Below are positions 55,146 to 63,629 of a DNA stretch of 64,000 nucleotides, piece by piece; position 1 is the stretch's first letter; each line of letters begins with the position of its first letter. Made by a program: the position numbers and the translations under genes. This DNA comes from Flavobacterium wongokense. GTDB taxonomy: Bacteria > Bacteroidota > Bacteroidia > Flavobacteriales > Flavobacteriaceae. The stretch spans positions 1 through 64,000 of the forward strand of contig NZ_JAKIHP010000001.1 in assembly GCF_021608265.1 (NCBI RefSeq), read 5' to 3'. The notes beneath the pieces were generated by a model. It was given only the letters and a program-made list of their open reading frames with translations, ran no database searches and was not told where the DNA came from.

Positions 55146-55162
55146 TATATTTGACATGTCAA
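55146..55162 (+). promoter_or_regulatory. Promoter element overlapped by a perfect 12-bp palindrome
   Basis: TATATTTG (55146-55153) fits the -7 consensus. The palindrome TTGACATGTCAA (55151-55162) begins inside it and covers the predicted start of transcription, 29 nt before the methyltransferase ATG. This position would suit a repressor, but no regulator is identified. Confidence 0.5.
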
Positions 55163-55190
55163 TTAGTGCGTTAAAAGTGGCTTCACCTTT

Positions 55191-55976
55191 ATGAAACAAA
55201 TTTCTTCTTCGCAAAATCCGTTTGTAAAATCACTGATGCAGCTTCAGGAAAAAGCCAAAGCCAGAAAACAATCAGGCACTTTCCTGATTGAGGGAATGCG
55301 CGAAATTGAACTTGCCATCAAAGGGAAATACGAAATCGAAACAATCCTTTTCCTTCCTGAATTGGTTTCCGAAACACAAATCAAAAAGCTCAGTAACAAT
55401 TCGGAAGTGATTGAAATTTCAAAAGAAGTCTATCAAAAACTGGCTTATCGCGATACAACTGAAGGCATTTTGGCTGTAGCCAAAACCAAAGCACTGCAGC
55501 TATCCGATTTAAAACTTCCCGAAAACCCGTTGATTTTAGTAATGGAAGCCATCGAAAAACCGGGAAACATTGGCGCTGTCCTGCGTACCTGTGATGCTGC
55601 GAATGTTGATGCCGTAATCATTGCCAATCCAAAAACCGATTTATACAATCCGAATATTGTGCGCTCCAGCGTTGGCTGTCTGTTTACCAATCAGATTGCA
55701 ACCGGAACAACTGAAGAAGTCATCGATTTTTTACTCAAAAACAATATCAATTTCTATAGCGCTACGCTACAGAATTCTACCTCATACCACACCCAAAACT
55801 ACACCTTACCTACAGCATTGGCCGTTGGCACAGAAGCCACGGGATTAACCCAGCTTTGGCGCGAAAAAGCTACCCAGAACATCATTATCCCGATGCAGGG
55901 CGAAATTGACAGCATGAATGTTTCTGTCGCTGCAGCAATTTTGATTTTTGAAGCAAGACGCCAGAGAGGATTTTAA
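55191..55976 (+). CDS. TrmH/SpoU family RNA 2'-O-methyltransferase
   Basis: 261 residues. An N-terminal SpoU substrate-binding domain (about 1-95, FLIEGMREIELAI) is followed by a SPOUT knot domain with the three family motifs: EKPGNIGAVLRTCDAA, VGTEATGLTQLW and IIPMQGEIDSMNVSVAAAILIFEARRQR. It uses SAM to methylate ribose in rRNA or tRNA; the target nucleotide cannot be deduced. It is probably cotranscribed with nothing on its left, and the serine hydrolase follows after 18 nt. Confidence 0.93.
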   Translation: MKQISSSQNPFVKSLMQLQEKAKARKQSGTFLIEGMREIELAIKGKYEIETILFLPELVSETQIKKLSNNSEVIEISKEVYQKLAYRDTTEGILAVAKTKALQLSDLKLPENPLILVMEAIEKPGNIGAVLRTCDAANVDAVIIANPKTDLYNPNIVRSSVGCLFTNQIATGTTEEVIDFLLKNNINFYSATLQNSTSYHTQNYTLPTALAVGTEATGLTQLWREKATQNIIIPMQGEIDSMNVSVAAAILIFEARRQRGF

Positions 55977-55994
55977 TTTATTAAAATTTAAACA

Positions 55995-57524
55995 ATGAGA
56001 TTTAAATTAGTGCTGCTGCTTGTATTGGCAAACTTTGTTGTTTCTGCCCAGATTTCTGAATCCGAAGTTGATGCCTTGGTTGAGAAAACCCTGAAAACCT
56101 TTAATGTTCCCGGAATTGCCGTCGGAATTGTAAAGGATGGAAAAATTGTTTTGGCAAAAGGATATGGTGTTACCAACATCAAGACCGGTCAAAAGGTTGA
56201 TGCCAATACGCTTTTTGGCGTAGCTTCCAACAGCAAATCGTTTACCTCGGCAGCTTTGGCAATCCTCGTTGACGAAGGAAAAATCAATTGGGATGACAAG
56301 GTTATCAAATACCTTCCGGAATTCAAAATGTACAATGACTATGTGACCAATGAATTTACCATTCGTGATTTACTGACACACCGCAGTGGTTTGGGTTTAG
56401 GCGCAGGTGATTTAATGATTTGGCCCGACGGACATGATTTTACACCCAAAGATATTGTAAAAAATATTCAATATTTAAAACCTGTTTCTGCGTTCCGGAC
56501 CAAATATGACTATGATAATCTGTTGTATGTCATTGCTGGCGAAGTCATCGAAAAGGTTTCCGGTAAATCGTGGTGCGAATTTGTAGAAACCCGAATTATG
56601 AACCCAATCGGAATGGATAAAAGTGCCTGTTCCTGGTCGCGTTTGAAAGACACCACCAATACCATAGTTCCGCATGTTCCAACCAATGGAAAACTCGAGG
56701 TCATTCCGCGTTATACCAATCACATTTTTGATGCTGCAGCCGGAATTTATTCCTCGGTGAATGATTTGAGCAAATGGCTGATTGTTCAGTTAAATGACGG
56801 GAAGTACAACAACCAACAGTTATTCAGCAAAAAACAGCACGATGAAATGTGGAAACCACAAACCATCATGCCGCTCAGCAATACCAAACCTTATAAAACC
56901 TTATTCAGGAATTACGCTTTGGGATGGCGTGTAGAAGACATTAATGGCTATTTACAGGTTTCACATTCCGGCGCTTTGGACGGAATTGTTACACAAACAC
57001 TGATGATCCCTGAACTTCAGTTAGGGATAATTGTACTAACCAACCAGCAATCCGGCGCTTCGTTTACCGCGATTTCGAATACAATAAAAGACCGTTATTT
57101 GGGCATTACAAATCCGGATCACGTACTGACTTTAAGTGCCGACAGAAGGCAGAAAGAAGACGATGCGGATAAGATTACCGACGAAGTTTGGGAAACTGCA
57201 GCGAAGAACCTAAAGGATAAAACCCTAAAAACCGACTTCAAAAAATACGTTGGAACCTTTAAGGATAATTGGTTTGGAGACGTTTCGCTTTTTGAGAAAA
57301 AAGGCAGGTTATATTTCGCTTCGAAACGTTCTTCAAGATTGATGGGAGAAATTTTTTATTACAAAGACAATACTTTTGCAGTAAAATGGAATGTGAGAAG
57401 TTTCCATGCCGACAGCTTTATTTTCTTTGATCCGGATGCTAACCATTTCAAAATGAAAGCCATCTCGCCACTGACCGATTTTAGCTATGATTTCCATGAT
57501 CTGGATTTTAATCGGGTAAACTAA
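55995..57524 (+). CDS. Serine hydrolase, class C beta-lactamase-like with C-terminal DUF3471
   Basis: 509 residues with a signal peptide (1-18, cleavage after VSA before Gln19). The beta-lactamase/penicillin-binding domain has the SxxK nucleophile motif Ser78-Lys81 (SNSK), the YxN motif Tyr173-Asn175 and a later HSGALDG, in place of KTG, with a C-terminal DUF3471 domain (about 400-509). Proteins of this layout are usually periplasmic D-aminopeptidases, esterases or peptidases rather than resistance enzymes. It lies 18 nt after the methyltransferase gene. Confidence 0.9.
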   Translation: MRFKLVLLLVLANFVVSAQISESEVDALVEKTLKTFNVPGIAVGIVKDGKIVLAKGYGVTNIKTGQKVDANTLFGVASNSKSFTSAALAILVDEGKINWDDKVIKYLPEFKMYNDYVTNEFTIRDLLTHRSGLGLGAGDLMIWPDGHDFTPKDIVKNIQYLKPVSAFRTKYDYDNLLYVIAGEVIEKVSGKSWCEFVETRIMNPIGMDKSACSWSRLKDTTNTIVPHVPTNGKLEVIPRYTNHIFDAAAGIYSSVNDLSKWLIVQLNDGKYNNQQLFSKKQHDEMWKPQTIMPLSNTKPYKTLFRNYALGWRVEDINGYLQVSHSGALDGIVTQTLMIPELQLGIIVLTNQQSGASFTAISNTIKDRYLGITNPDHVLTLSADRRQKEDDADKITDEVWETAAKNLKDKTLKTDFKKYVGTFKDNWFGDVSLFEKKGRLYFASKRSSRLMGEIFYYKDNTFAVKWNVRSFHADSFIFFDPDANHFKMKAISPLTDFSYDFHDLDFNRVN

Positions 57525-57603
57525 ACCGCAAAACCGATAGCCTGCAAATCATTTGCACAGTTCAATTGTAATGCTTATTTTTAGCTAATAGATTGAACAT
57601 GCT

Positions 57604-59823
57604 ATGATTGAAATAGATTTAGAAGAAGAAAAAAAAGCAATTGCCCGAGAATACAAAGAATTACTTCGCATAAGTTATCAAACACTTACCGATTCTGATA
57701 AAAAACTCATACGAAAAGCCTTTGATGTTGCCGTTGAAGCCCATAAGGACCAACGACGAAAATCAGGTGAGGCTTATATTTTCCATCCAATTGGCGTTGC
57801 CAAAATTGTAGCTGCAGACATTGGTCTTGGAGCCACAAGTATTGCGGCCGCTTTAATGCATGATGTTGTTGAAGATACTGATGTTACGATTGAAGAAATC
57901 GAGAAGATGTTCAATCCCAAAATTGCGCATTTGGTTGAAGGACTGACCAAGATTTCACAGGTTAAAAAAGACATGAACATTTCAATGCAGGCGGAAAACT
58001 TCCGAAAAATGCTATTGACACTCAATGATGATGTTCGTGTAATTTTGATAAAAATTGCTGACCGTTTGCACAATATGCAGACGATGGATTCAATGCCCGA
58101 TTACAAGCAGGTGAAGATTGCTTCTGAAACGCTTTACATTTATGCTCCTTTGGCGCACAGGCTGGGACTTTACAATATAAAAACAAAGCTGGAAGACCTT
58201 GGCCTAAAATATACTGAGCCCGAAGTTTACAAGGATATTGTCAGCAAGATTAAGGAAACCAAGGAAGAACAGGATGCCTACATCAAAACCATTTCTGATG
58301 TTTTAAAAAAATCGCTTGACGAGGAAGGTGTTGAATATACTATGAAAGGCCGACCAAAATCCATTTATTCCATTCGCAGGAAAATGGCGGCGCAGAATGT
58401 GACTTTTGATGAAGTCTATGACAAGTTTGCCCTTCGCATCATTTACAAATCCAACCTGCACGATGAGAAGTTCCTTGCCTGGAAAATCTATTCTATCGTC
58501 ACCGACCATTATCGTCCGAGCCCGAGTCGTCTGCGCGATTGGATTTCATCTCCAAAATCTACAGGATATGAAGCTTTGCACATTACCGTTATGGGGCCTA
58601 AAGGACGCTGGGTCGAGATTCAGGTGCGAAGTGAACGTATGGATGAAATTGCCGAAAAAGGTTATGCCGCGCATTACAAATACAAAAACGGCGCAACCGA
58701 AGAAACCGGTTTGGATACCTGGCTGAATCTTTTGAAGGAAGCTTTGGAAAGCTCAGAAACCAACGCGGTGGACTTTGTAGAAGACTTTAAAATGAATCTT
58801 TACGCCAAGGAAATCTTTGTCTTTACGCCAAAAGGGGAAATAAAATCATTGCCAAAAGGCGCGACTTCACTCGATTTTGCCTTCAGCATCCATTCCGAAA
58901 TCGGAATCAAAACGAGAGGAACACGGGTTAACGGAAAATTGGTTCCATTAAATCACGAGCTCAAAAGTGGTGATCAAATCGAAATCATCACTTCAATACA
59001 TCAAAAACCAACCATCAACTGGCTTGATTATGTCACTACCTCACGTGCCAAAAATAAAATCAGGAATGTCCTTAACGAAAATACCAAGAAAATTGCCGAA
59101 GATGGAAGGGAATTACTGACCCGAAAATTGAAGCATTTAAAAATTACTCTGAGTGAAAGCGTCATTAACGAATTGGTCAATTTCTTTGGGTTAAAAACCA
59201 GCCTTGACTTGTTTTACCGCGTCGGGATTGGATCGATTGAAAATCAGCAGCTCAAGGATTTTGCCGCGCAGAAAAGTAATACGCTGATGAATTTTTTCAA
59301 AAGTAAAATTAAGCGTTCACCTAGCTCAAACCCTGATGACATCCACAAACCGGTACTGAACAGCAATTATGACATGCTGGTTTTTGGCCCGGAACAGGAT
59401 AAACTCGATTATAAATTGTCTTCCTGCTGCAACCCAATTCCAGGTGATGAAGTATTTGGTTTTATTACCATTAACGAAGGGATAAAAGTCCATAAAAAAG
59501 ATTGCCCAAATGCGATTACGCTGCAATCCAATTACGCCTACCGAATCATGCAGGCAAAGTGGATCGATTCATCCCAACAGGAATTCAAAGCCATCCTTAA
59601 AATTACAGGTATGGATAGTTTGGGATTAACCAATGAGCTGACCAAAGTAATTTCGAACAATATGCACGTAAACATCCAAAGCATTTCGCTGAGTGGTGAA
59701 GCAGGGATTTTCAATGGCCAGGTTGCAGTAATTGTACAGAACAATGCCATCCTGAAAAAACTTATTGAAAACATCAAGAAGATTGACGGAATTGATAAAG
59801 TAACCAGAGTGTATACGAATTAA
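57604..59823 (+). CDS. Bifunctional (p)ppGpp synthetase/hydrolase (RelA/SpoT)
   Basis: 739 residues, full length. The HD hydrolase domain has the His86-Asp87 metal pair in LMHDVVEDT; the RelA_SpoT synthetase domain follows at about 240-360 (GRPKSIYSIRRKM, YDKFALRI, DWISSPKSTGYEALHITV); then TGS (about 405-465), a helical region and a C-terminal ACT domain (about 660-739). Both active sites look intact, so it can both make and destroy ppGpp. It probably heads an operon with the YdeI-like gene, which starts 3 nt after its stop. Confidence 0.96.
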   Translation: MIEIDLEEEKKAIAREYKELLRISYQTLTDSDKKLIRKAFDVAVEAHKDQRRKSGEAYIFHPIGVAKIVAADIGLGATSIAAALMHDVVEDTDVTIEEIEKMFNPKIAHLVEGLTKISQVKKDMNISMQAENFRKMLLTLNDDVRVILIKIADRLHNMQTMDSMPDYKQVKIASETLYIYAPLAHRLGLYNIKTKLEDLGLKYTEPEVYKDIVSKIKETKEEQDAYIKTISDVLKKSLDEEGVEYTMKGRPKSIYSIRRKMAAQNVTFDEVYDKFALRIIYKSNLHDEKFLAWKIYSIVTDHYRPSPSRLRDWISSPKSTGYEALHITVMGPKGRWVEIQVRSERMDEIAEKGYAAHYKYKNGATEETGLDTWLNLLKEALESSETNAVDFVEDFKMNLYAKEIFVFTPKGEIKSLPKGATSLDFAFSIHSEIGIKTRGTRVNGKLVPLNHELKSGDQIEIITSIHQKPTINWLDYVTTSRAKNKIRNVLNENTKKIAEDGRELLTRKLKHLKITLSESVINELVNFFGLKTSLDLFYRVGIGSIENQQLKDFAAQKSNTLMNFFKSKIKRSPSSNPDDIHKPVLNSNYDMLVFGPEQDKLDYKLSSCCNPIPGDEVFGFITINEGIKVHKKDCPNAITLQSNYAYRIMQAKWIDSSQQEFKAILKITGMDSLGLTNELTKVISNNMHVNIQSISLSGEAGIFNGQVAVIVQNNAILKKLIENIKKIDGIDKVTRVYTN

Positions 59824-59826
59824 AAA

Positions 59827-60297
59827 ATGGAACAACCCATCTTTGATGATTATTGCCTTCTGGAAAAACCGGAAATCAAGGGAAGCTGGACTTTCATCAG
59901 GATGCCGGTCATGACACATCTTCCCAAAAAAAAGAACAGCACGGTTCGCGTTCGCGGTTTTATTGACAGCTACGAACTCAAGGATTTTCATATTTGGGCA
60001 ATGAAGAAAGGTACTTTCCTTGCGGTTAAAGCGGAAATCAGGAAAGCCATCAAAAAAGAACAGGGCGATACCGTAAAACTAGTCTTATTCCTCGACGAAC
60101 CACAAATGGTAATTCCCGAAGATTTTTTGGCCTGCCTTCGCGAAGAACCAAAACTGTTACAGCTTTTTGAAAGTTATCCCGAACAGCAGAAAAAGGAAAT
60201 AACCGAATGGATTTTTTCGGCCAAAACCGATGATGAAAAAATTATCCGCATTGCCAAAACCTTGGAAAAACTAGAAAACGACTCAAGCAAAGCCTAA
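59827..60297 (+). CDS. YdeI/OmdA-like protein (DUF1905 domain)
   Basis: 156 residues. An N-terminal DUF1905 domain (about 15-95, with GSWTFIRMP and VRGFIDSYE) is joined to a C-terminal OmdA-type helical region (about 105-156, with KKEITEWIFSAKTDDEKIIRIAKTLEKL), as in E. coli YdeI, a protein linked to stress and outer-membrane protein interaction. The gene begins 3 nt after relA/spoT, so they are almost surely cotranscribed. The function in this genus is unknown. Confidence 0.85.
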   Translation: MEQPIFDDYCLLEKPEIKGSWTFIRMPVMTHLPKKKNSTVRVRGFIDSYELKDFHIWAMKKGTFLAVKAEIRKAIKKEQGDTVKLVLFLDEPQMVIPEDFLACLREEPKLLQLFESYPEQQKKEITEWIFSAKTDDEKIIRIAKTLEKLENDSSKA

Positions 60298-60311
60298 TTA
60301 TCAATTATCTA

Positions 60312-60341
60312 TTGTCAATTATTAATTATAGATTATCTTTG
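60312..60341 (+). promoter_or_regulatory. fur promoter (leaderless)
   Basis: TTG (60312-60314), 19 nt, TATCTTTG (60334-60341): a full Bacteroidota promoter. The fur ATG at 60346 is only 5 nt beyond the -7 element, so the transcript should start at or within a few bases of the start codon. TCAATTAT occurs at 60301-60308 and 60315-60322, a possible repeated operator half-site. Confidence 0.7.
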
Positions 60342-60345
60342 TCCC

Positions 60346-60798
60346 ATGACACTAATTTCATCAGATAACATCAAAAATCAAGAGACGGTAAAGAATGTTT
60401 TTACCCTGTATCTTGAAAACAAAGGACACCGCAAAACGCCTGAGCGCTATGCTATTCTTCAGGAAATTTATGATAGCGAGGAACATTTTGATATCGAGAA
60501 CCTGTATATCAAGATGAAGAACAAAAACTACCGCGTGTCGCGTGCTACCTTATACAATACGATTGAACTTTTACTGGATTGCGGCCTAGTGCGCAAACAT
60601 CAGTTCGGGCAAAATCAGGCGCATTATGAAAAGTCCTATTTTGACAAACAGCACGACCATATCATCATGACCGATACCGGTGAAGTAATCGAATTCTGTG
60701 ACCCAAGGATACAAACCATCAAGCAGACTATTGAAGAGATATTTGGCATCGAAATCCACAACCACTCCTTGTATTTTTACGCAAACAAAAAAGAGTAA
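60346..60798 (+). CDS. fur: Fur family transcriptional regulator
   Basis: 150 residues: a winged-helix DNA-binding part (about 15-90, with [16 protein letters not shown] and [18 protein letters not shown]) and a dimerisation/metal part with the conserved HDH at 103-105 and His140. The CxxC pairs that hold structural zinc in many Fur proteins are absent: where HDHLICxxC is usual this protein has HDHIIMTDT. The only cysteines are Cys79 and Cys118. It is therefore a Cys-poor Fur, a form I recall from other flavobacteria. Iron regulation is inferred; a peroxide- or zinc-sensing member cannot be excluded. Confidence 0.9.
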   Translation: MTLISSDNIKNQETVKNVFTLYLENKGHRKTPERYAILQEIYDSEEHFDIENLYIKMKNKNYRVSRATLYNTIELLLDCGLVRKHQFGQNQAHYEKSYFDKQHDHIIMTDTGEVIEFCDPRIQTIKQTIEEIFGIEIHNHSLYFYANKKE

Positions 60799-60808
60799 TT
60801 TCAAATAT

Positions 60809-61039
60809 ATGCAGCCTAAACACTATTTTCAAAAAACGTTTGTCTACACATTCATGTTCTATATAGTGTACAAGGCAGCTTTCCAAATGATGGACGATTT
60901 TTCAGGGTTTAATTTTCTCTTTATGTTTAAAACCCTAATCTCCGGACTGATCGTAGCAGCGATACTGGGCGGTATTAATTATTTCGCAAAAGTGGATTTT
61001 CCTCCACAGAAAAAACAACGCAAATCCAAAAACAACTAA
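60809..61039 (+). CDS. Small two-helix membrane protein between fur and purA
   Basis: 76 residues from the ATG at 60809, 10 nt after the fur stop. Two hydrophobic segments (about 9-27 and 33-57) enclose a short acidic loop (DDFSG), and a basic tail (PPQKKQRKSKNN) ends the protein. It is too short for firm family assignment. A longer open frame starts at 60698 but lies inside fur, so the short start is preferred. purA follows after 28 nt; the three genes are probably cotranscribed. Confidence 0.75.
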   Translation: MQPKHYFQKTFVYTFMFYIVYKAAFQMMDDFSGFNFLFMFKTLISGLIVAAILGGINYFAKVDFPPQKKQRKSKNN

Positions 61040-61067
61040 TTACAATAAACACACAACAACACACAAA

Positions 61068-62339
61068 ATGACTGTAGACTTACTACTCGGATTACAATGG
61101 GGAGACGAAGGAAAAGGAAAAATCGTTGACGTACTAACTTCTAAATACGACATTATTGCCCGTTTCCAGGGCGGACCAAACGCGGGTCACACTTTAGAGT
61201 TTGACGGAATCAAACACGTTTTGAGAACAATCCCTTCAGGGATTTTCCATAAAAACAACATCAATATTATTGGAAATGGTGTAGTGATTGATCCTGTGGT
61301 TTTCAAAAGTGAGATTGACGGCCTGGCCAAATTCAATCTTGACCTGAAGTCAAAACTGATTATTTCGCGCAAGGCACATTTAATCCTTCCAACGCACCGC
61401 TTGCTTGATGCAGCTTCTGAAACGGCAAAAGGGAAAGCCAAAATTGGTTCTACCTTAAAGGGAATCAGCCCAACCTACATGGATAAAACCGGCAGGAACG
61501 GAATTCGTGTGGGAGATATTGAATTAGCCGATTTTAAGGATAAATACCGCGCTTTAGCCAATAAGCACGAAGAAATGATTGCTTTTTATGATGTCGCAAT
61601 CCAATACAATTTACCAGAATTGGAAAAAGAATTTTTTGAAGCCATTGAGGACTTACGAAAATTAGACTTCATCGACAGCGAGGAGTATCTGGCAAAAGCC
61701 CAAAAAGAAGGAAAATCAATCCTTTGCGAAGGAGCGCAGGGTTCATTGCTTGATGTGGATTTCGGGACTTATCCATTTGTGACTTCTTCAAACACCACTG
61801 CAGCCGGAGCCTGTACAGGTTTGGGAATTGCACCCAATAAAATCAAGGAAGTCTTTGGGATTTTTAAGGCATATACTACACGTGTAGGTTCAGGACCGTT
61901 CCCAACTGAAGATTTTGGCGATGATGGTGATGTAATGGCAAAAGTGGGTAACGAATTTGGTTCGGTTACCGGACGCAAAAGACGTTGCGGCTGGCTTGAT
62001 TTGGTAGCGCTGAAATATGCCATCCAGATTAACGGCGTAACCCAATTGATGATGATGAAAGGCGATGTGCTTTCGGGCTTTGAGACCTTGAAAGTTTGTA
62101 CCGGCTATAATTACAAAGGCGAGGTAATCCACCATCTGCCATTCAATATAGAGGAAGAGAATGTTACTCCAATCTATACTGAATTTAAAGGCTGGGCACA
62201 GGATTTAACCGGATTGACGACTTTTGAAAGTTTGCCAAAAGAGCTAAAGGACTATATCGAATTTATTGAAAAAGAAGTTGAAGTCCCAATAAAAATCATC
62301 TCTGTTGGACCAGACCGGAAACAGACGATAATGAAATAA
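61068..62339 (+). CDS. purA: Adenylosuccinate synthase
   Basis: 423 residues, the usual length. It converts IMP and aspartate to adenylosuccinate using GTP. Visible motifs: the GTP-binding WGDEGKGK (about 10-17), QGGPNAGHT, PTHRLLDAA, STLKGISPTYMDKTGRNGIR and the active-site loop TRVGSGPFPTE. In E. coli this enzyme is inhibited by ppGpp, whose synthetase gene lies 1.2 kb upstream. A terminator follows directly. Confidence 0.97.
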   Translation: MTVDLLLGLQWGDEGKGKIVDVLTSKYDIIARFQGGPNAGHTLEFDGIKHVLRTIPSGIFHKNNINIIGNGVVIDPVVFKSEIDGLAKFNLDLKSKLIISRKAHLILPTHRLLDAASETAKGKAKIGSTLKGISPTYMDKTGRNGIRVGDIELADFKDKYRALANKHEEMIAFYDVAIQYNLPELEKEFFEAIEDLRKLDFIDSEEYLAKAQKEGKSILCEGAQGSLLDVDFGTYPFVTSSNTTAAGACTGLGIAPNKIKEVFGIFKAYTTRVGSGPFPTEDFGDDGDVMAKVGNEFGSVTGRKRRCGWLDLVALKYAIQINGVTQLMMMKGDVLSGFETLKVCTGYNYKGEVIHHLPFNIEEENVTPIYTEFKGWAQDLTGLTTFESLPKELKDYIEFIEKEVEVPIKIISVGPDRKQTIMK

Positions 62340-62344
62340 ATGTA

Positions 62345-62378
62345 AAACCCTTTCAGCAATGAGAGGGTTTATTTTTTG
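62345..62378 (+). terminator. purA terminator
   Basis: AAACCCTTTCA (62345-62355) and TGAGAGGGTTT (62360-62370) pair over 11 positions (one G-U) around a GCAA loop, with a run of six T at 62372-62377. It begins 5 nt after the purA stop. Confidence 0.9.
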
Positions 62379-62414
62379 TAACTTGCTGTTGCTAAACCAG
62401 TAAAAGCAAAACCG

Positions 62415-62792
62415 ATGAATGATTACGAAAAAACAACCGCGCTGACTTTGGCTGTAGTTGAAAATTTCAACGAAGCTTTCAACCGTCACGATGTAGATGG
62501 CGTTATGCGTTTTATGACTGAAGACTGCCTGTTTGAAAATACCAGCCCAATGCCCGATGGAACCCGTTTTGAAGGCGCTGTTGCTATTAGGGCGTTTTGG
62601 GAAAAATTCTTTGCTTCCAATCCCGATGCCTTTTTTGAAGCCGAAGACATTTTTGCTGCCGGTGACCGCTGTACCGTAAGGTGGATTTACCGCAAAACCA
62701 AAGAAGGAAAACCATGGCACATTCGAGGTGTAGACGTTTTTAAGGTTGTTGACGGCAAAGTTTCGGAGAAACTGGCGTATGTTAAAGGCTAA
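62415..62792 (+). CDS. Nuclear transport factor 2-like (SnoaL) family protein
   Basis: 125 residues with the NTF2-like cone fold: an opening helix (VVENFNEAFNRHDVDGVMRFMTEDC), central strands with RFEGAVAIRAFWEKFFASNPDAFFEAEDIFAAGDRCTVRW and a last strand (FKVVDGKVSEKLAYV). Such small proteins act as isomerases, hydrolases or ligand binders; nothing shows which. No signal peptide, so it is cytoplasmic. It stands alone between the purA terminator and a repeat-like element. Confidence 0.85.
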   Translation: MNDYEKTTALTLAVVENFNEAFNRHDVDGVMRFMTEDCLFENTSPMPDGTRFEGAVAIRAFWEKFFASNPDAFFEAEDIFAAGDRCTVRWIYRKTKEGKPWHIRGVDVFKVVDGKVSEKLAYVKG

Positions 62793-62853
62793 ATTCCTAT
62801 CGTATCTTTTCTAAATGAGAGTGTCATGGCCTTAGAATCTGGCAGGCGAGTGT

Positions 62854-62946
62854 CAAATATTCGAAGAATTCGTAAAAATGAAAAGCTGTCTGAACTCGTT
62901 GTCAAACGAGTGAGTTCTTTTCATTTAGAATTCGAGAATGGATTTG
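62854..62946. repeat. Long imperfect inverted repeat (hairpin element)
   Basis: The two halves of this 93-nt stretch match as inverted repeats with small gaps: the words CAAAT, ATTC, GAATTC, AAATGAAAAG, GAACTC and ACTCGTT occur in order on the left and their complements in reverse order on the right, closing on the tight hairpin ACTCGTT-GTCA-AACGAGT (62894-62911). It is palindromic but has no T-run. It may be a small non-autonomous element or a structured RNA. An open frame crosses it (62826-63041) but is judged not to be a gene. Confidence 0.6.
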
Positions 62947-62977
62947 ACCGCCAAAGATTCAAAGCCTTGATTTTTTG

Positions 62978-63003
62978 TTTCTTTTGCATCAAGGCAAAAG
63001 AAA
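62978..63003. repeat. Second perfect hairpin next to the inverted repeat
   Basis: TTTCTTTTGC (62978-62987) and GCAAAAGAAA (62994-63003) pair perfectly around ATCAAG. A longer-range pairing GCCTTGAT/ATCAAGGC (62964-62971 with 62988-62995) competes with it. I recall similar wording between genes in other Flavobacterium genomes. Confidence 0.6.
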
Positions 63004-63048
63004 ATAAAATTCTTATCTTGCTGTCACTAACCAATAAATAAACATAAT

Positions 63049-63615
63049 ATGAAAAAAGTAATCCTCGGCGGCTTTATTGGCGCCCTCATTTTTTTTGTCT
63101 ATCAAACCATTACGTGGATGGGTGGATTCCACAATGATTTCAGCAAATACACACCTAACCAGGCTCCCATTATGCAGGCTCTCAACAGCAATCTTTCTGA
63201 AAACGGTGCTTATATGATGCCTTCCGCCGACCTAAATGCTCCCGATGCCGAGGCCCAAAATGAAAAACTTATGAAGGAAGGCATGGGTAAACCCTGGGCT
63301 ATGGTTTTTTACCATACCCAAATGACGGGAATGGATCCTTCCTACATGCTCAAAGGCTTTCTATATTCTTTGCTTGCCTGCCTACTTGTTGCTTTCGTAA
63401 TATTCTCAGGTGGCTTCAATTCGTTTGGAAAACGGTTTGGCGTTTCCATGGCATTTTCATTATTTGCCTTGCTCGAATGCACCCTTACCGAAATGAACTG
63501 GTGGGATTTCCCATGGCATTACGTAAAATCAACCGTATTCGACATGATATTGGGCTGGGCAATAGTATCCTTGTGGTTTGCCTGGTATGTAAAGGAAAAA
63601 GGCGCTAAGGAATAA
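63049..63615 (+). CDS. Membrane protein of unknown function
   Basis: 188 residues with four hydrophobic segments (about 4-22, 101-120, 130-148 and 162-181) and a long loop between the first and second (residues 25-98) rich in Met, Asn and Pro that probably faces the periplasm. I recognise no family; it could belong to a small bacterial conserved-hypothetical group. The VOC-family gene begins 14 nt after its stop, so the two are likely cotranscribed. Confidence 0.75.
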   Translation: MKKVILGGFIGALIFFVYQTITWMGGFHNDFSKYTPNQAPIMQALNSNLSENGAYMMPSADLNAPDAEAQNEKLMKEGMGKPWAMVFYHTQMTGMDPSYMLKGFLYSLLACLLVAFVIFSGGFNSFGKRFGVSMAFSLFALLECTLTEMNWWDFPWHYVKSTVFDMILGWAIVSLWFAWYVKEKGAKE

Positions 63616-63629
63616 ATGATTTTAAAACA

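Noticed and set aside
60698-60808. Longer start for the small membrane protein downstream of fur
   Set aside because: The extension overlaps the fur coding sequence in another frame; the ATG at 60809 is 10 nt after the fur stop and gives a membrane protein directly.
62826-63041. Open frame of 71 codons across the hairpin elements
   Set aside because: Its composition follows the inverted repeats, it has no recognisable domain or leader, and the region is better explained as a structured repeat.
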